A DNA stretch of 64,000 bases from Galaxea fascicularis (taxonomy: Eukaryota; Cnidaria; Anthozoa; Scleractinia; Euphylliidae): positions 24,288,515 through 24,352,514 of the forward strand of contig OX419341.1 of the NCBI GenBank assembly GCA_948470475.1. Reading direction: 5' to 3'. The translations under genes and the position numbers were made by a program. Each line of letters begins with the position of its first letter. Positions within the stretch are counted from its first letter, which is position 1. Below, one piece after another: positions 22,866 through 31,922 of this stretch. The notes under the pieces are model-generated. The model searched no databases, was not told the origin of the DNA, and saw only the letters and a program-made list of their open reading frames with translations.

Positions 22866-24073
22866 GGGGCCGACCATTTAACTTTTGAGGGGGGGGATGG
22901 GTGATTTCTGGTCAGCAAGTTTTTTTTTTTTCGAGCAACCTGGTGGGCAGGATATTTTTTTCCCTCCTAAATGCTCTGCAGGATATTTTTTTTTCTCTCC
23001 TCATTTCTCTGCAGGATTTTTTTTTTCCTCAAAAAGGTGTCGTGTTTACATTTACATAATGTATTTACATTTACATTGTGATTATTGCAGTAATAGTTCT
23101 ATTATGGAGCTGCAAAGCCTTAAAATGTTGTAAGCTATACAAAATCATTCTTGTATAGCTACATGCTATGTTTTCGGAATGTCATTCTTTAGAATCATTT
23201 AATATTACCTATAACAATATTCCCATGTTATAAAGTGATGCTCCAGAGGTAGATTTGAAAATGTTTAGCTTCTTAATTAAAAAAAATAGCAAAAAGCAGT
23301 TCAGAAATGCTCGTAGCATGGTAATTACTGCTAGAATCATTAGTCACAATTTAAAAGTGGACTGAAATCTCCAAAACAAATGTTTTATATATTGTCTTAT
23401 ATTATATGACATTGCAAAAACCTTATCGAGTTCAATAAAGTAATTACCTGAAACTGCTTCAGTTGAAAATATTAAAAATAAACAAATTATTTTTCTTTGT
23501 CTAATAAAACTTGATTCTTCAAACAGAAAAATTTACCTCCATTACTGCTTGTGATAAGCTAACGAGTTTGGATACAGTGCGAGCCAGCAAGCCAGAAATC
23601 CCTGATCCCAATAACCGCAAGCTCCCTAAGGAATTGTAGGCTAACTGCAGTGCTAACTAGGCTAGCAAATGTGTAATTTAGGCTAACCGTAATGGCTTGC
23701 ATGACTCCTACGACTTGGAGCCATGTGAACCGAGCAAGCTACCTAAGCTAACTGTAGGCCAACCAGTGTGACATTTAGGCTAACCAGAGTGTTATTTAGG
23801 CCAATCAATGTGTTATTTTAATAGGCTAACCAGAGTGGCTCGCTGGCTTGCAGATTATTCGGAATGGTTGCAGTTTTGCCGAGAATTGTAAAGCCCCCCA
23901 GGAATGATGAAATAGCTTTGCAACATTTTTTTTCTTGCTTGCAGCAGTGCAAGAATTTTTTTTCTATTTCATTTGTGCTGCATTCAATTTTTTTCTTCCA
24001 CCAAGCGCTTGCAGGAAATTTTTTTTCAAAATCACCCACCCCCCCCCCCCTCAAGAGTTAAATGGTCGGCCCC
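22866..24073. mobile_element. PIF/Harbinger-like non-autonomous element
   Basis: Inverted ends GGGGCCGACCATTTAAC (22866) and GTTAAATGGTCGGCCCC in degenerate form (ending 24073) continue into G-run/C-run and TGGGTGATTT/AAATCACCCA. TTA direct repeats (22863-22865 and 24074-24076) match the 3-bp TWA target of PIF/Harbinger. The ~1.2 kb interior is AT-rich, with T-tracts following GCAGGATATTTT motifs near the left end and GCAGGAAATTTT near the right. No transposase. It interrupts the older RT just upstream of GVPQGS. Confidence 0.78.
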
Positions 24074-24215
24074 TTACAAAGGTTTTCTGCTTACGATTTA
24101 TTAGGTATGACCTAAACCACTTCAAAGCATGGAAATCCACTCCATAAAGTTGAAGTTTCTGTAGCAGGATCTGGTGATCTACAGTATCGAAAGCATTTTG
24201 GAGTTGGAGAAAAAG

Positions 24216-25289
24216 CAGGCTTTGAGCTAGGATTTGATCACTGGAGTACAATTTGTCTCCTTGGCTAAATGTTTGGGGGACATTTTTATTTTTAGGGGGA
24301 CGGACAAATTAATTTTTATTCAACATCTTTTTTTTTTTACATTTATACTGACAAGCCAACAAAAACATTTTTTACCTGATCCTTGTAATACAAGGAAAGT
24401 TAAGTTACTGGTGTCAATATTCAGTCAGGCTTCGATTTGTAACGAAAAAGCCTTTTATTGTTGGAACACGTTTTCGATTCCCCTGCTAGCAGAGGTCTTT
24501 CACGGCGAGAAATAAACGAGAGGAGAGAGACCTCTCGTATATTTCTCGCCGTAAGAGACCTCTGCTAGCAGGGAAGTTTTCGATGTGACCTGTTAAAGAT
24601 TGCCGGGAGCGTTCACAATGCTTGGTTGAGCATGAGACGTACGTGTTCAGTAGAGCGTTACTGAAACGTAACTTGAGAATGAACTATAAACGGACGGCAT
24701 GCATACCGAAACGAAACCACCGGAACGAAATCAACGGAACCACCGAAACCACCAAAACAAAGTTGTCGAAACCACCGGAGCAACCAAAAAATGCTGAAAA
24801 CTATGCAAACGTTGTCTTGGCTCGTCACGCAAGGCTACGAAACTGATTAACGATATGTTCAGTTCAAGAAGACTGATTATAACTGGGATACACGATGAAG
24901 GCCCACGGAGTTCGCTAGTTTTAAGGTGAGCTTACAACGTATTTTGGCTATAACTAAATGATCAGAGAAAAGAAGGAAATGCGTTCAAGTTTAAGTTACG
25001 AATATGTTGTTTTCGTCGCTCGGTGCTGTAAACATGCAAACCGGTTTTGCTGGCGTTTAAAACATATTCATAATTTATGAATTTAGTTCAACACGGCAGT
25101 AGCGCGACGTTTGAAACAGGCCTCAGCTTGCAATTTCTGTACTAAACTAAATCTCTTCGTCTGTGCTTTCTTTCAAATTTTTTCCCTAAATTTTGAAAGG
25201 GACAATTTGTCCCCTTGGTCCTTTTTTTAAGGGACAATTTCAATTGCAGTGCGGGATTGGCGCAATGGCGCGGCATGGCTCAAACCCTG
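24216..25289. mobile_element. TIR element with CAGG/CCTG ends
   Basis: The left end CAGGCTTTGAGC and right end GCTCAAACCCTG are inverted with one mismatch. AAAAAG at 24210-24215 and 25290-25295 looks like a target duplication. The RT frame of the host element resumes across it. Two direct copies of ACAATTTGTCYCCTTGG lie near the two ends (about 24249 and 25202). No coding sequence was recognised. The superfamily is unassigned; CAGG ends are seen in hAT elements, but the duplication would then be 8 bp. Confidence 0.6.
24479..24575. mobile_element. Near-perfect hairpin element nested in the CAGG element
   Basis: CCCTGCTAGCAGAGGTCT at 24481 is mirrored by AGACCTCTGCTAGCAGGG ending at 24573, and the arms continue (ACGGCGAGAAAT with ATTTCTCGCCGT, CGAGAGG with CCTCTCG), so the ~95 bp folds on itself almost completely. 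GTTTTCGAT directly flanks it on both sides (24470-24478 and 24576-24584), a plausible 9-bp target duplication. Confidence 0.7.
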
Positions 25290-25589
25290 AAAAAGTACAC
25301 CATTTATCAGACCATTGTCTATGTTTTGGTACCACTCGTTATAATTAGTAGCTTCTAGAAGGGCAGTTTGAGTGGAATGTCTGGGTATAAATCCAGACTG
25401 AGTGTCAGCTAAGAGGTCGTACATTATTAGATACTCATAGAACTGGTCGAAAACTATTTTTTCTATTACAAGTAGCTACAAGTGGTGGAACAGAGAATTA
25501 ACTCTGGAGTGTAAATTAAAGTGCTAATAGAAGCCCATGAAAAACCCACTGGGCGTTAGCCCTAGTAAAGGGTATCAGGGAACCACACG

Positions 25590-25690
25590 AGGCAAAGAAA
25601 AAATTCTTATGACCTCGGTGGGAATCGAACCCACGACCTCCGGATTAGATCTACCGTTGCTCTGCCGACTAAGCTACGAGGTACGTCCGA
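25590..25690 (-). repeat. tRNA-derived SINE fragment
   Basis: On the minus strand there is a tRNA-like head, with box A TAGCTTAGTCGGCAGAGC and box B GGTTCGATTCCCACC, closed by an ACCTCG/CGAGGT acceptor-like pair. The anticodon arm is not convincing, so it is read as a SINE head and not a working tRNA gene. Confidence 0.6.
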
Positions 25691-26086
25691 CCATCGTATG
25701 TCGATTCGGAAAAGTTAAGCGATCCTGAAATGATTTTTAGATCTCAAGTCCAGCGCTTGTTTTTTGCTCGGCTTATAGAAGGAACCGTAATTTGTGACAC
25801 TTAAAATTTTTTTCTGGTCGACTGCCGGCCAAGATGTTAAAAACACTAAATGGCCGGCAGTGCGAGATTTTTCTAAAAATTGTCGAATCAAAGAATCCTG
25901 GCTAATCCAAACCATCGTATGTTGATTAGGAAAAGTCAAGCGGTCCTGAAATGATTTTTAGATCTCAAGTCCAGCGCTTGCTTTATGCTGGGCTCATAGC
26001 ACGAACCGTATTTCGTGACAGCACTGCATTTTTTTCAGGTCGACTGCCGGCCGAGGCTTTAAAAACACTAACCTGGTTCACACTTG

Positions 26087-26118
<32 letters not shown>

Positions 26119-26160
26119 GTACCTCGTGTTGATGTCTTATGTCGCCAGTGTGAACAACAC

Positions 26161-26235
<75 letters not shown>

Positions 26236-27075
26236 ATAATGACTATGTTGTTATGTCGTTATGTCACTAGTGTGAACCATGCTTAAATGACCGGCAGTGC
26301 GATAAAAATTGTAGAAATGATGGATAAATCCTACAAAACCGGTTGCATAGATGGCTGATCTTTGACAGTTTAAATTGACTGGAATTCTTCGATCTTTTAT
26401 CGGACTGCCGGTCATTTAGTGTTTTTGACACCTTGGCCGGCAGTCGAAGTGTCACGAAATACGGTTTGTCCAATAAGCCCAGCAGCAAGTGCTGGACTTG
26501 AGATTTAAAGATCATTTCACGATCACTCCTCTTTTCCTAATCGACATACGATGGTTTGGATTAGCCAGGATTCTTTGATTCAACAATTTTTAGAAAATCT
26601 CGCACTGCCAGCAATTAAGCCAATAACTGACGGTTTAACTTGTTTGTCGGTATATTCATACTGTGATATTTTAAGCCAGTAACTAATGGCTTAACGTGTT
26701 AGTCGGTACATGTGTAACATTTTAGGCCAGTAATAGCATACCGACCGTAGTTAGTGGCTTTAAAAAATGTTGCAGTATATATACTGTGATAACAGCATAT
26801 TAAGCCGTTATCTAAACGCCCGCCATTTAGTGTTTTTAACATCTTGGCCGGCAGTCGACCTGAAAAAATTTTAAGTGTCACAAATTACGGTTCCTTCGAT
26901 AAGCCGAGCAAAAAACAAGCGCTGGACTTGAGATCTAAAAATCATTTCAGGATCGCTTAACTTTTCCGAATCGACATACGATGGTTTGGATTAGCCAGGA
27001 TTCTCTGATTCGACAACTTTTAGAAAAATCTGGGACTGCCGGCCATTTAGTGTTTTCAACATCTTGGCCGGTTAC
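25690..27075. repeat. Palindromic cluster of four ~230-bp repeat copies (two forward, two inverted)
   Basis: Forward copies begin near 25694 and 25915 (ATCGTATGTYGATT then CCTGAAATGATTTTTAGA). Inverted copies lie at about 26383-26560 and 26810-27075 (GGACTTGAGATCTAAAAATC, then TCGACATACGAT). Each unit also carries GGCCGGCAGT-like GC-rich motifs. The second forward copy is interrupted by the MITE at 26072-26283, and the segment 26625-26810 is unrelated. Confidence 0.7.
26072..26283 (+). mobile_element. MITE copy 1 (TIR CCTGGTTCACAC), TAA duplication
   Basis: Ends CCTGGTTCACACTTGCGACA and the mirrored TGTCACTAGTGTGAACCATG. TAA flanks it at 26069-26071 and 26284-26286. A second copy in opposite orientation lies at 50887-51106. 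The 3-bp TWA target suggests PIF/Harbinger. Confidence 0.75.
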
Positions 27076-27173
27076 CGGCCATATAGCCACAGCGTTTCTT
27101 TTGTCGATAAGGTGCATGAATATTTGATTTAAGGGGTAATGCCCGCTACCACGTGGCCATAGTGCCCAATGAG

Positions 27174-27300
27174 TGGCTTTCAGCTTACCTAAACACATTA
27201 ATTTGTGTGGTACTTTACTCGATGCCACATCCCACAAGTTTCACACTTTCATCGCTTGTTTTATTCATGTGGGTTCTTGAGCCTGGGTATTGGCTGTGTC
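27174..27300 (+). repeat. Dispersed repeat, second copy of the 12780-12905 family
   Basis: Shares GTGGCTTTCAGCTTA, CACATCCCACAAG and ATCGCTTGTTTTATTC with the first copy, in the same order and spacing. Between here and the URAD stop (27301-27478) nothing else was recognised. Confidence 0.6.
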
Positions 27301-27478
27301 CATGGCTGCTAATGCTCGGGCTTAAAACTTAATTTGGTAGATATAAGAGGTTATGTCCGTTACCACGTGGCCATAGTGCCCCTTGAGTAGCCCTTGCGTC
27401 CATCAGCACCTTTTTCATTGAAACTATCTGCACCATGTACCGACATCAAAGTGACACTTATCGCTATAGATAATAATT

Positions 27479-28003
27479 TTAAAGTTTAGAGTCTTCACAT
27501 TCAACTAGATCTTTAATCCTGAGCAGCATTATCTTTTTCACTTCTTCAATCCCGCACTTTAATTCATGATCATCATCGTTGTTCAAGCGTGTTTTAATCC
27601 CAGCCAAAATTGCATCTTTGTTGCTTAATCTTGCGCAAATCACAAATGGAAACCCAAACTTCTCTTTGTAGAGCTTGTTGTAATGCTTCAACTGCTGGAT
27701 TTCCTCGGCGCTGAGTGTTGTGATTCCAGCTTGGGTCTGCTCTCTTTGAGATTCTGGTGTCAGTGATTCCAAGCGATCTGCGAGATCGGGGTGATTTCGC
27801 AATATCTCGGTCCTTCCATCCTTGGGAAGACTGTCCATGAACTGGCACAAAGCTGTGACGAAGCAATCAAAAGACGCAAATGGTCTTTGAGAGCATACAC
27901 CAGTTGCACAAGACGGTGTCATCTCGACAACATTGCCAAACATCCTGACAAAATCACCAGAGCTGAGATTGTTGACGCTGGAAACACTCAACTTAGAAGC
28001 CAT
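27479..28003 (-). CDS. URAD: 2-oxo-4-hydroxy-4-carboxy-5-ureidoimidazoline (OHCU) decarboxylase
   Basis: Third step of urate breakdown: it decarboxylates OHCU to S-allantoin after urate oxidase and HIU hydrolase, in the peroxisome. The 174-residue protein spans the whole family. Conserved segments are HPDLADR (His71, matching the catalytic histidine), LTPESQREQTQAG (Glu88 candidate), LSAEEIQQLKHYNKLYKEKF, GFPFVICAR and the EVKKI-LRIKDLV helix. The protein ends in SKL, a canonical PTS1 peroxisomal targeting signal, which supports both the start-to-stop model and the location. The coding region is one exon, whereas mammalian URAD has introns. It is divergent from the SLC5 gene, whose upstream region it partly shares in mirror image. 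Confidence 0.96.
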   Translation of the reverse strand: MASKLSVSSVNNLSSGDFVRMFGNVVEMTPSCATGVCSQRPFASFDCFVTALCQFMDSLPKDGRTEILRNHPDLADRLESLTPESQREQTQAGITTLSAEEIQQLKHYNKLYKEKFGFPFVICARLSNKDAILAGIKTRLNNDDDHELKCGIEEVKKIMLLRIKDLVECEDSKL

Positions 28004-28052
28004 CGTGAACCGAGGCAGTGTTACCTCTCGTGCGCTGACCAGAAGAGTTAGT

Positions 28053-28127
28053 ACGTGGTGTAAGCTCGCACAAAACGTCCTGACCGTCCCTCCTTGATAC
28101 TTTGGTACGATTGTCGACTTATTACTC
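28053..28127 (-). promoter_or_regulatory. Upstream block of URAD, mirrored upstream of the SLC5 gene
   Basis: Read on the minus strand, this ~70-bp block (GACAATCGTAC, AAAGTATCAAGG, ACGGTC, GGACGTTT, TACACCAC) is clearly similar to 31818-31886 on the plus strand. It ends about 50 bp before the URAD start. Whether it is core promoter, 5' UTR or a repeat is not known. Confidence 0.55.
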
Positions 28128-28149
28128 GGTTAACTTCGATTTAACTCTG

Positions 28150-28276
28150 TTTGTATCCTCGGTTGTCCTGTAACCCTGTTACCTCTGTGACCCTATTACT
28201 TCTGTGACTTCGTTACCTCTTCGTGACCCCGTTATCTTTGTAACTCTGTGACTCTGTTACCATTGTAACCCCTGTG
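28150..28276 (-). repeat. GTAAC/GTTAC minisatellite, short arm
   Basis: Degenerate 8-17 bp units on the minus strand of the form GGTAACAGAGTCACAGA. It is the reverse complement of the large array at 29506-30080 and forms the outer part of the quasi-palindrome between URAD and the SLC5 gene. Confidence 0.75.
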
Positions 28277-28297
28277 ACATAAAATCCACGAGGCCTT

Positions 28298-28376
28298 TAT
28301 GATCTACAAGTCTTTCTTGCAAAATAAAGGAGTGAAAAATAATAAACCTTTTTAAGCTTAGTAAAAATACACTTCA
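28298..28376. repeat. Left inner arm of the intergenic quasi-palindrome
   Basis: TTATGATCTACAAGTC and GCAAAATAAAGGAGTGAAAA with AAGCTTAGTAAA pair in inverse order with 29310-29392 (CAAGATAGACTTGTAGATCA, TTTTTCACTCCTTTATTTTG, TTTACTAAGCTT). The loop of about 930 bp between the arms is GA/CT-rich, contains further small inverted segments (GCGCGCGTGGGTCGATGGGA with a partner near 28888) and no gene. Confidence 0.75.
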
Positions 28377-29149
28377 ATTAGCAAAACCATCAAACACTCT
28401 GTTAGCATATTTTTACCCCTCTTATCGTGCCGAATGACCTTTCGGGTGTTGCAGTGGACTCTCTCTCTCTTCCCCAGAGGTCTCTTTTTGTGTCGTTGGG
28501 AGGCTGGGGAGAGGGAAAATGAAAGCGCGCGTGGGTCGATGGGAAGGGGAAAGAGAGAAGAGGAGACCCCTAAAAGTGAGACCTCTAAAAGTGCATGCTT
28601 TGCATCTCACAAGATCAACACTCATTGAGGTGTTTCGATCTATGTTCCGAAAATGTTGATTTATTTCGTCTCTCTCGGTGAAAAACTTTACCAGGCCGTA
28701 ATTTTGCAAAAAATACAGCAAAACTCTCACATTTTGCCCCACAAGGAAGTGAGAACACTTGTTTTCTTGTCGCACTGTATCTTCGGCTGTTTTGTTTACA
28801 CATGCATTCAACTGAAATGATACCTAGGTCCAGTCTTTCTCGGAAATCAGGCGCCATCTTGGAAACTATGATTCCCGCCTTTTACCTCTTCCCATCGTCG
28901 CCCGCGCGCTTATTAATTTATTATTGTCAGCAGGAGCCTCTGCGGAGGAGAGAGGTGGACTCTGGTATAGTGGGGAGAATGGCGAGCACAGTGACCACAT
29001 TCGGGTAAAGGTCTTGATTCGTTCAGCTCAGTATTTCTTTTAAGTTCCAAATTTCACGTTGTCATGTTACCACCAATAGCGCAGCTCCTCCTCCACTATA
29101 TAAAGTACACACAACCCATAATTTCTCAATTCGCTCTGTCGAAGGGCTA

Positions 29150-29240
29150 ACGCTCGGAACGTCAGCTTTTAGAATCCCTTTACGGTGGTCAATTTACATT
29201 ATCAACTCCGTTGATAAAACCAGATTCTTAGGTACAGCAA
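29150..29240 (+). repeat. Dispersed repeat with palindrome TATCAACTCCGTTGATA
   Basis: The block around AACGCTCGGAACGTCAGC and TATCAACTCCGTTGATA has an inverted relative at about 53130-53190 (TATCAACGGAGTTGATAA). A TATATAAA lies at 29097-29104, 50 bp upstream, so a promoter inside the repeat is possible. Confidence 0.55.
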
Positions 29241-29309
29241 GCCACTCAAACCATTGACAATACTGAGTGTTACCGCTTAGGTTTCCATATGCGCCGTTTT
29301 CATTTCTGT

Positions 29310-29392
29310 TTGAAGTGTATTTACTAAGCTTAAAAAATATATATATTATTTTTCACTCCTTTATTTTGCAAGATAGACTTGTAGATCATAAT
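29310..29392. repeat. Right inner arm of the intergenic quasi-palindrome
   Basis: Reverse complement of 28298-28376 with a few indels, including an AT-repeat expansion (ATATATATT) in this arm. Confidence 0.75.
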
Positions 29393-29505
29393 TTCCCCAT
29401 GGGTCTTATGCTTTGAAGTCTCTTCTTTTCATTTTCTTGCAAAGATAACAGGGTTGTAATTACGAGGCCACAGCGTCAAAAAGGTACTGTAACAAAGTAA
29501 GAGTC

Positions 29506-30080
29506 AAAGCCGGGCAACAGAGTTACAGAGGTAACGGGGTTACACAGGTAACAGGGTTTCACAGGTAACAGGGTTACACAGGTAACAGGGTTACACAAGT
29601 AACGAAGTTTGCACAGGTAACGGGGTTACAAAGGTAACACGGTTACACGGGTAACGGGGTTACACGGGTAACGGGGTTACACAGGTCACGGGGTTACAAA
29701 GGTAACAAGGTTACACAGGTAACAAGGTTACACAGGTAACAGGGTTACATAGGTAACAGGGTTACACAGGTAACGGTGTTACACAGGTAACAGGGTTACA
29801 CAGGTAACGGGGTTACGAAGGTAACGGGGTTACACAGGTAACGGGGTTACAGAGGTTACAGAGTCAAATAGTTACAAAGAGAACAGAGGTAACAGAGTTC
29901 ACAGAGTTAGAAAGAGAACAGGGTTACAGACGTGACAGAGTCACGGGGTTACGAAGAGACAGAGGTAACAGAGGTAGAAAGAGAACAGAGGGAACGGGGT
30001 TACAGAGGTAACAAAGTCACAGAGTTATAAAGCTAACGAGGGTACAGACGTAACAGAGTCACAGAGTTACAAAGATAACA
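29506..30080 (+). repeat. Large minisatellite, ~17-bp unit GGTAACAGGGTTACACA
   Basis: More than 20 tandem units of a ~17-bp consensus, most regular at 29515-29860 and then degenerating through ACAGAGTCACAGAG-type units. Each unit is itself a small dyad (GTAAC and GTTAC). The opposite arm at 28150-28276 is only about 125 bp, so this arm has expanded. Confidence 0.9.
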
Positions 30081-30223
30081 TGGTTACAGTTAGTCACAGG
30101 GCAACCAATTTAACGAGATTACAGAATGATAGAGGTTACGAATGTTTTTAAGGCAACAGAGTTGAAGATAACATAGTAATAAGTCAACGATTGGCCAAAG
30201 TACTAAGGAAGCTCGGAGTATTA

Positions 30224-31190
30224 TGCACAAGTTATCGGCTTCCCCGTGGGGTCGACCCCCGGGCCAACCACTGAGATATGTGGGGGAATACAAGGAGATG
30301 GATGAGATTCTTTGCCCGAGGGGGTGGGGGAATTTACAAGTTCTAAAGTAATCACGGGAAGGCAACCACAGGGTTGTGACGGGGATTTGACACTTTTCTA
30401 ACCCCATACATTGGGTAGCCTGCGTGGCAGGTATAGAAAAGGGAGGGGATTCAGGCTATACATGGAGCTGAAAATTGGGAATTTAGAGATTAAAAAAGCC
30501 TCATTCTGAAGGCTTGGAACAGTTATGCCGCCATCATGAAATAATGGACAGGGTCTGCAAACGAGTGTTCAGTCATCTTGTAAACTACCCGGGCGCTTTT
30601 CTGAATTTCCTCTTTGTTCTATCGGTTTTGTACCACAATGGAGAAAATGAAGGTGAGAAAATCTGGTTGAATCCCTTGTTTTGAAAGGCCACCGTTTATC
30701 TTGAATCCCGGTAGTCTAGATTTGCTTTAATTTTTCTCTTGTTTATTTTATTAATGATTTGTATAACTTTTGCTTTGTCACGAGTTCTCGGATCTGTTTT
30801 GCACGCATGATTAATCATTCAAAGTGGAACTGTCAAACTCTTCAGGTTCTTGTTGAATTTGGAAAATCCAGGAAAGTGGTGGCCCTTGTACGTGATGCCA
30901 GCTTAGGATCTGCAGTCAGCCATATTAAACAAACTTTTGAGATCAGAGCTTAGAGGGTAATGCTACAATATTTCGACGAAGAATGGAGTAAGAATTTATT
31001 AGGCTAGGCTCCGTGTAATCGTTAAAGATGGCGGGGGGGGGGTCTGCTTAGAGACGCCTCACCCAGGGGACTTTGTCTTGCAAGATTCCCCGACCCTTAG
31101 GGAAATTCCTCAAGTTTATATTTACTAGACTGATTTTACAGTCCCCTTGGTTGGCCCAGGGGTTGACCCCATGGGGAAGCCGATGACATG
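30224..31190. mobile_element. TIR element carrying a small two-exon open frame
   Basis: The left terminus (ATCGGCTTCCCCGTGGGG, then GGCCAACCA) is mirrored by the right terminus (TTGGCCCAGGGG, then CCCCATGGGGAAGCCGAT). Weaker pairing extends about 130 bp inwards (GGGGGAATTTACAAG with a GAGGAATTTCC partner). The interior holds the candidate mini-gene at 30638-30953. No clear target duplication was found. Confidence 0.55.
30638..30953 (+). CDS. Candidate two-exon mini-gene or captured gene fragment
   Basis: I do not recognise the family. Exon 1 (30638-30652) reads MEKMK and ends at a GTGAGA donor; exon 2 (30846-30953) starts after CTCTTCAG and continues in phase 0 with VLVEFGKSRKVVALVRDA and a helix-like SHIKQTFEIRA before a stop. 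The 40-residue product has a strand-turn-strand-helix pattern like the start of a ubiquitin-like or PB1-like beta-grasp fold, truncated. It lies inside an inverted-repeat element between two divergent genes, so capture of the 5' end of a host gene by a transposon is the simplest reading. Expression is unproven. Confidence 0.4.
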
Positions 31191-31198
31191 TGCGTAAT

Positions 31199-31814
31199 TA
31201 AGGTGATTCCTTGGTATTGCATTGCGCATCCCTACTGCGCACGATTTTCGTGTCATTAGCGCGCGCACATGAGCGCGTGCGCGTACAAAACGTAAGAGAT
31301 TTTCCCTCAAACTAAGCTCGATAACGGAATAAATGCTCCTTTTCTCTTAAACGAACACGGTGACCCCCACTTTTTATTTCCTAATTTCAATGAGAACAAT
31401 ACCCTTAATAACTAAGAAAAATATCAGCAGAAATCTATGGCCACTTTTTTGGCAAATGAAATAAGTACTACAGAGGGAGACATAACGGGCCCAGCAGCGC
31501 ATGTCCAAACTATGTTTCCTTTAAGGATAAAAAAATGCAGGGTATTTGAAGACATTTTTTGTGGGACAGTAAATGAATAAAAAATCAAAGAAAGCCAAAC
31601 TCTGTTTGATATCACAGGCTGCATTGAAAAATAATCGAGCTTATTTGTTGCGTACGGAGATTACCAAAAGTCACCTAAATAACCATATTTATCAGCATTG
31701 TGGTGTGAAAACAAGCACGGTGACCCCCTCTTTTTATTACGTTTTTAACATGCCCTTCTCCTGTAACAACAGCATACCAAGTTTGATCGGATCTTTTACT
31801 AGGGAATCACCTTA
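31199..31814. mobile_element. MITE with AAGGTGATTCC termini
   Basis: TTAAGGTGATTCC at the left and GGGAATCACCTTAA at the right. The flanking TTAA fits a piggyBac-type duplication, but a TA duplication with AGGTGATTCC ends (Tc1/mariner type) fits equally well. Two internal ACGGTGACCCCC motifs are present (about 31358 and 31717). It ends four bases before the block shared with the URAD upstream region. Confidence 0.65.
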
Positions 31815-31817
31815 ACA

Positions 31818-31886
31818 GCCCGACAATCGTACAAAGTATCAAGGACGGTCGGGACGTTTAGTGCGGGCGTACACCACATAGTACCC
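31818..31886 (+). promoter_or_regulatory. Upstream block of the SLC5 gene, mirrored upstream of URAD
   Basis: About 85 % alike by eye to 28053-28127 on the opposite strand, and ends 37 bp before the SLC5 ATG. A weaker third copy (AGTAATAAGTCAACGATT, then CCAAAGTACTAAGG) lies at about 30170-30215. Confidence 0.55.
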
Positions 31887-31922
31887 AAGTTTAGAGGAAA
31901 ACAAAAACAGTTTTGTTTCAAG

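Larger units (their letters stand above)
13400..25500 (-). pseudogene. Decayed non-LTR retrotransposon (jockey/CR1-like RT), split by four insertions
   Basis: On the minus strand, reverse-transcriptase pieces follow each other from right to left. About 25290-25500 carries an RT start (FDQFYEYL, SGFIPRHSTQTALLEATN). 24074-24215 has QNAFDTVDHQILL. 22449-22865 has GVPQGSILGP, the catalytic MYADD, the CKYLGIDLDENLSW motif and HIDNI. 16557-16936 has the C-terminal RNLVPRE and SKILHNLAPPRLNSLL regions. Left of 13544 the frame closes within about 35 bp. In-frame stops (for example just before GVPQGS) show that it is dead. Each gap between pieces is filled by another transposable element, and the RT frame resumes at each junction. 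The endonuclease domain is missing. Confidence 0.8.

Noticed and set aside
29506..30080. Regular repeats suggesting a CRISPR-like array
   Set aside because: Units are contiguous ~17-bp tandem repeats without unique spacers in a eukaryotic genome; this is a minisatellite.
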